Assembly (NCBI GenBank): GCA_963971305.1
Contig: OZ020307.1
Location: 52,635,702 to 52,699,701, forward strand
Direction of reading: 5' to 3'
Length of the DNA stretch: 64,000 nt
Source of the DNA: Arcuatula senhousia
Taxonomy: Eukaryota; Mollusca; Bivalvia; Mytilida; Mytilidae
This document shows, in pieces, positions 55,451 through 64,000 of the stretch. Every line of letters starts with the position of its first letter. The stretch's first letter is position 1. Made by a program: the position numbers and the translations under genes. A model generated the notes under the pieces. The model made no database searches, was not told the DNA's origin, and saw only the letters and a program-made list of their open reading frames with translations.

Positions 55451-56112
55451 TCTAATTTTCACCCTTTTTATGATTTTTTAAAACCATTTGGTAGTACATG
55501 TTTATTGGCTTCGAAGTAATTGGAAAGCGACTGAAAAGTAAATGTTTATCTTTAAACCCAAAATTCATTTAAGTATGTGTTGAAGTCATTAAGTATGTGT
55601 TGTTTATACTTTCGCATTGCCATATTACTTAGTATTTTGGACGTGTCAGATGTTATAAATTTATATGGTGTATTGGCTAAAAACTGCTGTATATACCATG
55701 TATACTGAATTATGGATAATGTTGTTAAATAGATCAAGGATGTTAAGCAGCATCGGCAATTCAACGCCAGTAATTTGATTTCACAGATAAATTTTAGCAT
55801 TCAAAATCATTATTTTCATACAATGTTTGCTAAATCAATTCCATTATTGTGCGTGATTATATTCTCTGATACACATATTGCCTTTACAATGCAAACAACA
55901 TTAGTTTGATAGCAAATTGTCTGGGTAAAACCCAAATTATGGAAATGTGATTTGGGCCTTGTACTATGAAAATATTGAATTTATATCCATTTTAATATAA
56001 ATTTCCATTTGCAGTAAACAAATATGTATCGATTTTCAATAAAAATCTAAATATTTAATGGTAATCGGGATATGCATCAAAGTAACCTTAAGCCAAAGAG
56101 CTGAGCTAATTA
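55451..56112. other. Non-coding, putative 3' flank of the exon at 56113
   Basis: Minus-strand ATTAAA-type signals near 56052-56059 and 55990-55996. Nothing else seen. Confidence 0.35.
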
Positions 56113-56317
56113 TCAGACTAGCATCGATAATGACAGTTCGTCCTTGCTGAAGTATTTTTTAACGGCGATGAAAATGAACTTATTAGCAAAAACGAAAACA
56201 ACAGCAAAATTAGAAACATTGTAAGCTAAGACTACAACTGGAAGCGTATATCTGACAGAATTAAGCCCATATGAGAGAAGCACGTAGTAGGTAGCTTGAA
56301 AGTTCAAGCATTGGAGG
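56113..56317 (-). CDS. Possible terminal exon of a multi-pass membrane protein
   Basis: On the minus strand a TTTTTTTCCATTAAATAACC-AG acceptor precedes a frame of 67 codons ending in TGA. After one base it reads LQCLNFQATYYVLLSYGLNS, then a long hydrophobic span (YTLPVVVLAYNVSNFAVVFV), then basic KKYFSKDELSLSMLV. A hydrophobic helix carrying Asn residues followed by an aromatic/basic segment is the layout of helix 7 and helix 8 of rhodopsin-like receptors, but no NPxxY motif is present. An ATTAAA signal lies about 55 bp past the stop. No upstream exon joins in phase within the window. Receptor or transporter assignment is a guess. Confidence 0.38.
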
Positions 56318-57520
56318 CTGGTTATTTAATGGAAAAAAACATATGATTTTTTAACGAGGGAGGCTATTCATATTTCTTAGACCGTGCCTTTTTCATTAAA
56401 ACATCAGAACCTGGATACATGTAGTGTGCTTATGCGTGTAAAGTAATTTTATTCGGTAATTTTCTATAAATTAACAGCCAAAAACCATCATCTTGTCTCT
56501 GTGTTTTTTAATTCCATTAAAGCATTGTCCTGCCTATTTATACCTTTTTTTCGCATTCTGTCTTTTTATTTCAAGTTCTATCATATCCCCATCCTATTCC
56601 CCACCTACAAAACAAAAAAGGTTCTCCCTATGGTGAATTTTATGTATGACTAATTAAGTTGCTTAAGTTGATAGCATATATGCTATAATTTTGATCTACT
56701 TCAAATGCCAAAGGGAAATGTTATTAAAGCCAACTTATGTAGAAAATCGCCGTTCTTGAACGGAGTGTTCACCAGCCTACATTGTACAAAGGTGTATGGA
56801 AATCAAGAAACTCTTTACTTAGAGCTCTGTTATTAGCAAGCAGTGTCGTACTGAAAAAAAAAACATTTCGTTTATCGACATCGGAAAACTTACTTCAAAT
56901 CCAAGTGCAAGGACATCGCAAAAACAAACAGTAATATTAACTGTCAAAACGAAATGTCTTGGGGAAATAGGCTCAATATGTCAGAACAGACGGACCTCCA
57001 GTAGTGCCCAGATTACAGAAAACCACTTTCATATTTATTGAAAAAGCCAAAAAGTTGAAAGCAAAAACCATTTAAGTAGAGCTTCAGATATGTTGATGCT
57101 CTCTGCTTAAATTACTCTTAAGTATACTTGTTCAATTCTGCAGAGCAAGATATATATTATGGACCCAAATATAATATGCGATATGCGATATGCGATAATT
57201 TCAAACTCTTTCGACCACTATAAAAGCATATTTCCAATTAGGTGTTGTATTTAAATTTGAATTTGTTTATTTTAGCATATTTTACAAACATTTTAGTTTA
57301 TGCAACGAAATAAACAATAACCTGGAGAACTTTCAGATCCTGATTCATAATCATATAAAGGTAGTCCTGGACTGCAATATCTTAACATTATTTCTATAAC
57401 CAGAGCTTTTACAGTTGGGGAAATCTGTTACACTACACTTATACATTTTACTAACGATTTCTTGTGCAAACAATTTGCAATAATGCATCTTAGACAAAAA
57501 TATATGATAAAAATTTCCTT
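56318..57520. other. Non-coding stretch
   Basis: A (ATGCGATAT)n triplet lies at about 57176-57196. No gene. Confidence 0.35.
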
Positions 57521-57522
57521 AC

Positions 57523-57575
57523 CTTATCCGTGGAGTGCGTCCTATACATAGAACTGAATCCTAGTATTGGAGAGA
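57523..57575 (-). CDS. Possible small exon
   Basis: A 53-nt minus-strand segment lies between an ATTGTGAATTCAG acceptor and a strong donor AAG|GTAAGG. Only one frame is open: SPILGFSSMYRTHSTDK, leaving in phase 0. It does not join in phase to the exon at 56317. An untranslated exon is equally possible. Confidence 0.25.
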
Positions 57576-57927
57576 CTGAATTCACAATTTAAAACAAAAC
57601 AATGACAATAATTACAGAAAGGCTAGCTAGTAAACCCTTCAACCGACTTCACAAATGTGTCCTTAGGTTTCCCATCGATTTTCTCATCAACTCAGTAACA
57701 GTTGTGATTGACAAAATGTTCATTTTATCGATTTTAATGTAAAATAAATATATATATACAATTGTCGCATTTAGGATTAAGCAATTCATTATTGATAATG
57801 AAACAGTAGAAAAAAATGTGTATTACATTGTACTAAGCAGTTGCAAAAAAAATGCGAGCCGAATGACCAAAGTACATGTTAAATTGTAAATAGTTTACTA
57901 GTATCTTAATTTCATGAATTATGAACC
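57576..57927. other. Non-coding spacer
   Basis: Nothing recognised. Confidence 0.3.
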
Positions 57928-59267
57928 ATAGTCACGGTAGGTCCCGTGTCCGGCGACAGGATTGTTTTTTCGAGAGGCATTGTCCAGTTTTTTCGAGAGA
58001 GGTCCAGGTTTTTTCGCCTGTCCGTTTACAAAAAAATGCTTAAATTCTCAATTGTAAGTGAAACAAAACAAAAAAGAGGAATAAAAGTATTCAAAATGTT
58101 CAAATTATTACTTTTCTTCCAAAAAAGTCCGTAAAGAAGCATCAGTTAATGATTTATTAAAATTGATCAGGTTTTTTCGAGAGGCACAATAACTTGTCCG
58201 GTTTTTTCGAGAGGTGTCCTGGTTTTTTAAAAATTTTGACTAAAGAGAGGCACTGAATTTTGTGGAAACTATACGACTTAAATGGAAACTTATATCTCTC
58301 CTACTCAATAAACATACATTTAAACACATTACATGCAAAATATCAAGTTTGTTACTAACTTTAAAGCATAAGTAGGCTGCCCAAATACATTATCTTTGAA
58401 GACTTAATTAGTATTTTGACAAAATAAGTTTGATAGTATATTTGTACATTTGTGACTTTCTTGATGTGCTTTAATAAATTACCGGTTTCAAAAAGAGCGA
58501 TTGTTACGGTGGGCAAAATTTTGAAAGGTAAGTTGCAATCTTGTTTTTGTGCCTTTTCAAGTCTTTGAAACTATAAAATCTACATGTATTTCAGAAACAA
58601 ATAAATACAAAAAGAGCACGTTCCACTGGTGCATTCTGTTATTTCAAGAGTTTAAGGGTGTTTTTGAATATGGGATATTTACATATTTATTCCTGGGATA
58701 AGGGATATTTGAGGCAAAACAAACTGGGATATAAAATATTTAAATATTTTCTATTTACAGTGATATGGGATAAGAAAAAAAGAATATGAGATATTGGAAC
58801 CCCTTAACGTATACATATGTATGTAAATACAGAAACTTAAATAGTATTAGAATCTCATACTCTTATGTTTGTTTTATGTCCAGTCGACACTATTTCAGTC
58901 ATAATCTCTGTAAAAATAAATAAATTCTGTAGATCCACCCAGGACACAGACCCATGTATGTCATTCGAAGGACCCATGCACGACCACAAACCAGAATTAA
59001 AACGAACCAACTCACAAGATAGGCCAATGTACCCTTAACGCACCATAGGCCAATGCATCCAGAAAGTGACGAAATCCTTCCTCAAAAGTTTCGCACAATT
59101 TGGAACCCTTCCATATAGTGACTGACAATGAAGAACCCTTACCCGAAATGAGGTCATACTAGATGGAACATCTACCTGTGTGGGATATAGCCAACTCTTA
59201 CCCAGTTACACATAACCATCCTTTATCTGGCGAAAATACAATGCTGAATCTTGTTTGAACCTATACT

Positions 59268-59663
59268 CACTGAGAGAGAGAGAAGAGGGGTTGGAGTGGG
59301 AAACAAAGGATCTGTTAATTTTGAAGATCACTGGAAAAGGGAAGAGGTGGGTAGGTGCGGAAAATTTAGCCTGTGGCGGTGCACAATAGGATGTTTTACG
59401 TGCATGAACCTTGGGAGTCTCCATGCACGTTGGCCCAATACGGTTTACGGTCAAGTTTCCGCATTAGTATAGCCTGATGAACCGGCATTTATTATGACAG
59501 GGCTGCCCTATTCAACCACCGCGGCACACATCCCAGTCGCTTTGTGGGCTAAGCGGCCTGGAAAGATGACAGGCTTTTGAGCGCTCTTTAGTGGACTTTT
59601 ACCGACAAGCTTAGCGCTGCTGCTAACCTATTCGCCTCCCGAGTCCCGCACGGGAGCATACTC
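59268..59663 (-). mobile_element. SINE family S, diverged, nested
   Basis: GGAAGAGGTGGGTAGGTGCG-GAAAATTTAGCCT, TTTTACGTGCATGAACC and CCTATTCGCCTCCCGAGTCC-CGCACGGGA follow 30890-31240 in order. The (CTCA)n tail is lost or replaced by GAGAGAGAGAGAA. Confidence 0.7.
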
Positions 59664-60063
59664 TTATGAAGTTTTTTTGTTGAAACTATAATATATCGGT
59701 ATACAATAAAAACATATGTGTAAAAATTAAGATGTACTGAAAGGACATTCGAGTCTTATGTAATCCTGGATAAAACAGCAGACAATGATACAAACAAACA
59801 CATCCAAGAAACAACTACAAGTCAAGTTAAAAGAAGGTAGCACAGGAACAGTAAGCATTTTCTGCTTGTCGCAACACAAACATTTTGTTTCCAGCCAATT
59901 ATTCAAGGAGGTTATTTTCAATTAATAATAGTTGGTAGTTATTCTTAGACAATAAATTAATGGGTTCTGGTTGTAGGCGTCAATTATATGTGCCTGCCTG
60001 TTTATATAGGCTATATAAGATTGAATTCTTGACTTTAACTGACGTATTCTTGTCCAAAACCCT

Positions 60064-60275
60064 TGAAATACAAATGACAACAAAGTTCCAGACAATAAAT
60101 TTTGCTACGCCTGACGCGCGTTTCGTCTATTCAAGACTCATCAGAGGCGCTCTACCAAAAATATTGAAAATGCCAAACACTGTATGAATATGAAGAGCAA
60201 AGAACAGTATAACCAAAAATACCAAACTGGGGAACCAAATTATTTCTAAGATGTTCAACCTATGTCTGGGGTAGG
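60064..60275 (-). repeat. Hammerhead-bearing repeat, copy 2
   Basis: Near-identical to 41976-42194. Its leading phrase GAAATACAAATGACAACAAA-GTTCC recurs at 60424 as a truncated second unit about 358 bp downstream, as would be left by a tandem (dimeric) insertion. Confidence 0.8.
60107..60150 (-). ncRNA. Intact-looking type I hammerhead ribozyme
   Basis: Read 60150 to 60107: stem I strand GCGCCT; CTGATGA; stem II GTCT-TGAAT-AGAC; GAAA; stem III as the palindrome ACGCGCGT; cleavage after GTC; stem I return AGGCGT (five Watson-Crick pairs plus one G-T). All invariant core positions are present. Stem III is too short to be stable alone but is self-complementary, so two molecules would pair, as known for the dimeric hammerheads of retrozymes. 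Self-cleaving RNA is inferred. Confidence 0.85.
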
Positions 60276-61141
60276 AAGAACCTTAGGGTTTAGACAATTT
60301 TGAAATTTAGACGGATAATTTAAAGCTTTGATGTATTCTCCAACTTAAAAGTGTTGGTGCCGGAGCGGGCTAACCTCGGGGAATTTAAACTCCACCAGCA
60401 GTGCTAACCTTCACGTGTGTTCGAAATACAAATGACAACAAAGTTCCTGATAGTACCGTATTCTTATTTTTTTTAACAACATACAATGTCTTTTAAAATA
60501 TGATTTAAGAGGTAAACAACGCACACAACTTGTCTATCTAAAGTATGAAAAAACCTGGACCTCTCTTGCAAAAACCTGGACGCCTCTTGAAAAAACCTGG
60601 ACATGTATTTTATTTTAAATTAAAAATATGTAAGACGCCACTTTTTTGCGTCAATGTTCAGGATGCCATAATATAACATTGATGTTCACTAATAATGCTT
60701 AGCAATCGCGTTCAATATATTTGTCTTTTAAGGGGTGAAAAATGCAAAAAAGGTAAAAGCTCAAAAAACAGCCCACAATTTTATTTAGTAATCACATTTT
60801 TTTTTATAGGAATTGGCGATGTTATACAATATTATAATACTAAAATATGCCTACCCGTTGGTAGCATTTTTTCTTCGCTTTCAGTTAAAAATCACTAAAT
60901 ATCACCAAAGTTTACATTTTTATTGATTATTCTCTTGAAAAAACCAGGACAATTGTACATCCCTCTCGAAAAAACAATCCTGTCGCCGGACACGGGACCT
61001 ACCGTGATAGTTGTTTTCAATAATGAAGAAATTTCTATTGACTCCTAGTGAGAGAACATCTGTTTTCATCCACTTGAGTATCAGTCAAGAAACCTTTATT
61101 GCCGCACACATCTGATCAGATGGCGAAAATGTACGCTGGGA

Positions 61142-61375
61142 GTAATTTTTGGCCGGATTTCACGGAGTGAAAAATCCGGGTTATAAATTGGTGAATGTCG
61201 GGCGGCAGATGGACTGGCGGTCGGGTGGACGGGGAAGAAATGTTCGTTACAGTTTTCTCTGCAATTACTAACCAAAGCCACTTGATATTTGATATACAGC
61301 ATTGGGATGGGGTCCCATAATATGGGACTCGATTTCAGGTCTGTCGCTTACCTCCTTCCTGTTTAACGAAATCAG
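61142..61375 (+). repeat. Dispersed repeat GCCGGATTTCACGGAGTG family
   Basis: The perfect hairpin CCGGATTT..AAAAATCCGG opens the element. The rest is collinear with 20488-20715 (GTGAATGTCGGG, ATTTCAGGTC, GAAATC(A)GGTCA). Confidence 0.65.
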
Positions 61376-61829
61376 GTCATTTTTTACTTTGACAGAAATA
61401 CAAAAACTTATGACATCGTGTATAAACGCATGAAACGTCAGAAGAGTTTTATGTTTATTACTCATATCGATCTGTGTAGACTTGTGTTACCGCCCCTGAT
61501 TTTCCTGCGTACGTCAAAATCTACAATGAGTATTTAAGTTTATGTCAGAAATGCAAGCCTATCCTCGGGGTCGACTTTGTTTCTTTTAATTTGGTGTTAT
61601 TTCTCCATATGACATTTTTTTATTACTTAGAATTTTTACCTAAATGATAGGCTATAAATTCTGTCAACAATTTCACTTGAAGTTATAAATTATTATCTGT
61701 GTAGTAGAATCAATGTCCACTTTCATATCATAATTTAAAAAATGTACGTGTGTTAGTTATTGCTTTAGCACGATTTTGACTATATCCGCGAGATTAACAT
61801 GAAGCAATTAACATGAAATAATGATGAAA
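61376..61829. other. Non-coding spacer
   Basis: Nothing recognised. Confidence 0.3.
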
Positions 61830-62225
61830 TGGAGGAAATCGGGACACAATGCCTATCGGTTAGGAGAGCTTCACTGGCACTTGAAAAAAGCATTGATGGG
61901 AGCTCGAGATAACGGACAATTCGGCCTTATGCATGGAGGTCCCACGGGCCCTACTCTTATCGAGACATGCAGCAGGATTCTTTAACACCTGAGGCACTTG
62001 ACCTTTTTATCAACACGGTGCGCCACGGTTCACGTTAAGGCCTTGAGCACCTCAGCCAGACGACCAACATTAATTATGATAGGGCTCACGCCGCCGCTGT
62101 CTCATTTAACCTTCCGGGGCATATATCCAACTCGCTGTGGGTAAAACGCCAAAACGGCCTGACCTCATGTATGGTTTATCAGTACTCTTTATTGGACTTT
62201 TATCGACAATCTTAGCTCTGAAGAG
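61830..62225 (-). mobile_element. Highly diverged SINE family S relative
   Basis: GTCTCATTTAACCTTCC, CCAACTCGCTGTGGG, ACGGCCTGA and ATTGGACTTTTATCGACAAT-CTTAGCTCTG follow the same order as 59500-59620. Ends not defined. Confidence 0.45.
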
Positions 62226-62512
62226 ATCTGGTTGAATTTTTACTAAAGTTAAAACTTATAGATATAAAAATTTTAACTCAAATGCAAATACAAATGCAAA
62301 TGCATTGAGCACTCATTCTACGGTAAAATGTACATTTTCATTTGTCAGAAACAAAAATATGAAATATTCGATTTTTTAAACAACATTTCGTTTAATGATT
62401 GTACAGAAAGCCAGGAGCTTTCCCCTAAAATTTTAGCAACACTTCTTCAATAAAAGCTGAGATATACGTTTTCAAACAATGCATGGTTATCTAATCTAAC
62501 CCTATATTGAAT

Positions 62513-63190
62513 TTGACGTCGCGTCGTAGACGTCAACGATAAAATCACTAGTACTAACTTTCTACATTTCAAAGAGCTGTTATTTATATTTTGTTGCACT
62601 GCTGGAAAGATATTTTGTATGTTTGGCTTTCATGGTTTATCTTCATTTTTTTTTAAAGTAATAATTTTCTCAGGAAATCGATCTATTTTCGATAAATTTG
62701 TTTTCTTTAACCACTGTGACATTAATAAACAACTGTGAAATTTCAATGCACGACGTCCTTAAGCCGTAACGTAAAACACCGTAACGTAAAACACATTTTA
62801 ACGGTTTTTCTGATATTTTGTTAAAACTACTTGTCACAAATTTTCCATTTATATACCGTTTTTATTCTATTAACATGCCTGATTTTGTGTGTTAGCCTTG
62901 TCATTCTAGAATGAACGTTTTCCGAGAAATTGCCGTTACGTAAAACACGCCCTTAAAAAAACTAAGTCAATATAGTTCATTCAGTAAGGATTGTATTAGC
63001 AATTACTATGACAAAATTTTGCGAGCGTTTATTTCTTAGCAACATGGTTCGTTTCATATTAGTTACAACATTTTTTTTTAAATTTCAAAGCCATTTTCCG
63101 GTGGATATGTCGCTTTACAGTAGCCGTTACGTAAAACACGCTTTTTCAGGAGACATTATCGGAATACCCGTTGCTTAGCAACCAATGAAA
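62513..63190. promoter_or_regulatory. Cluster of palindromic bZIP- and RFX-like sites
   Basis: TTGACGTC and GACGTCAA face each other across 8 bases (62513-62536). GTAACGTAA occurs at 62766 and 62781, TTACGTAA at 62936 and 63127; each is followed by AACAC. GTTGCTTAGCAAC (63170-63182) is a perfect X-box palindrome, directly followed by CCAAT. Such words match known CREB/ATF, PAR-bZIP and RFX consensus sites. No transcription start is identifiable; a repeat origin for the GTTACGTAAAACAC phrase is possible. Confidence 0.3.
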
Positions 63191-63900
63191 TCTCGTGCAA
63201 AAAATATGATTAAGCATAAAGTGGAACCTGTCTTCAATAATATATCTAAGTTTGAAAACCGATGCTTTGAGAGAGATCTTAAATTGCATCGACATCCATT
63301 GGACATAGCAAAATCGGATTAAATGCCTAAAATGGTGAATGGTTTTTATTTAGACCTTGGGCCAAATAAATAGTTTTTCATTTAAAATTGTTATAACTAT
63401 CATATTTTTTCAATGTATTACAATAAAATGTTATTCTATGGAAACGGTGCTATGCTAGTAGGTCCTAGAAGACAAAGACGGCATTTTAACGTTATTGTAC
63501 ATTTTACGGGAGAATGAATGTGGTATATTTGCAGAAACAATGATATTTGAAATGAATATTCATGACATAACTTAATTAAAACAATGGGCAGTTAAAATTT
63601 GAACCTTTTATGGTATTTCATATTTTGCTTAAGTTATGTACCTCCCTTCGTTTTGGCGGTTAAAAAAACATTCCTAATTACTATATCGTCGTATCGTACT
63701 TTTATTACATATATTGCTTAATTCTTTAAAAAAAAATCTGTCACCAAAATTTGAATCAGATGAGAATACTGAAGTGTTATTTTAAATAACCCCTATTTAT
63801 ATATGTCATACATATCTTATATGAATGTCTAGAACATAATCAAACAATGTTACTGTAATTTCAACCCTGAAAATCATCTGACAAACAGATTTTGATTTTT
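63191..63900. other. Non-coding stretch
   Basis: AT-rich with nothing recognised. Confidence 0.35.
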
Positions 63901-63904
63901 TGAG

Positions 63905-64000
63905 TGCCCTCAGCGAGGATCAAACTCACAACATTTGGGACATCTACGGCGTATACGCCTAGCTAACAGAACAGAGGTTGTAACCACTACACCATCCTAG
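63905..64000 (-). mobile_element. tRNA-like SINE head, cut by the window end
   Basis: Read from 64000: CTAGGATGGTGTAGTGGTTA (A-box-like) and, about 55 bases later, TGAGTTTGATCCTCGC (B-box-like). The variable region between them contains GCGTATACGC. Acceptor stem and CCA are lacking, so it is not a tRNA gene. Confidence 0.5.

Larger units (their letters stand above)
57933..61006. mobile_element. 3.07-kb CAC-ended DNA transposon with 45-bp perfect TIRs
   Basis: Flanked by the exact 5-bp duplication ATAGT (57928-57932 and 61007-61011). The first 45 bp (CACGGTAGGTCCCGTGTCCG...TTTTTTCGAGAGG) are an exact inverse of the last 45. The motif CCAGGTTTTTTCGAGAGG is repeated about six times in direct sense at 57960-58235 and about four times inverted at 60550-60985. 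No transposase frame is visible, so it is non-autonomous. It carries a SINE and a hammerhead repeat. Perfect TIRs suggest recent mobility. CAC ends plus a 5-bp duplication match Transib/RAG-like transposons. Confidence 0.9.

Noticed and set aside
58480..58530. AAG|GTAAGT donor after GTTACGGTGGGCAAAATTTTG inside the 3.07-kb transposon as a transposase exon
   Set aside because: Open stretch too short and no acceptor; no transposase similarity seen.
63905..64000. tRNA gene
   Set aside because: A and B boxes are present but the acceptor stem and normal arm lengths are not; fits a SINE head.

Overview
This is eukaryotic, AT-rich (about two-thirds A+T by eye), gene-poor DNA. It is packed with dispersed repeats of kinds I associate with bivalve molluscs, most likely a marine mussel (Mytilus or a close mytilid). 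Examples are the GTCTCCCAAACG element, the AGCTCACCT...CAGGTGAGC element with an internal 155-bp tandem array, SINEs with an AGGCGACTAA core, and hammerhead-bearing repeats. The assignment rests on recognising repeats by memory. I see no rRNA, no confident tRNA gene, no CRISPR and no operon structure.

Layout. 1-4 kb: AT-rich flank with a locally duplicated segment, one small TTA-flanked MITE and the GTCTCCC element. 4-18 kb: probable introns and intergenic DNA, with two phase-compatible minus-strand exons (17.6 and 4.5 kb) that look like one unrecognised gene, and a short secreted cysteine-rich peptide on the plus strand at 8.9 kb. 18-26 kb: SINE, tandem repeats, a possible two-exon plus-strand gene fragment and a CCCGGGGGG-ended MITE. 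26.1-29.2 kb: a LINE that keeps its 11-bp target-site duplication and an AAGT tail, with inactivated endonuclease and reverse transcriptase. 30-51 kb: diverged collinear copies of a unit of about 5-6 kb, interrupted by transposons. Among these are a 1.74-kb CAC-ended element with 5-bp TSD, and a 1.45-kb TTA-flanked element sitting inside a tandem-repeat element. 51-57 kb: three isolated exon candidates, a 146-bp perfect-hairpin MITE and more SINEs. 57.9-61.0 kb: a 3.07-kb element with 45-bp perfect terminal inverted repeats and a 5-bp TSD, carrying a SINE and an intact-looking hammerhead ribozyme. 61-64 kb: degenerate SINEs and a cluster of palindromic bZIP/RFX-like sites.

The strongest observations are (1) hammerhead ribozyme motifs in a dispersed repeat, one copy apparently intact. 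(2) Two different large elements that share CAC termini, 5-bp target duplications and inverted subterminal arrays of a short motif, reminiscent of the Transib/RAG-like superfamily. (3) A 10-cysteine secreted peptide with an internally repeated cysteine spacing. No complete multi-exon gene can be assembled from the window; exon calls rest on open frame plus splice signals and are tentative.
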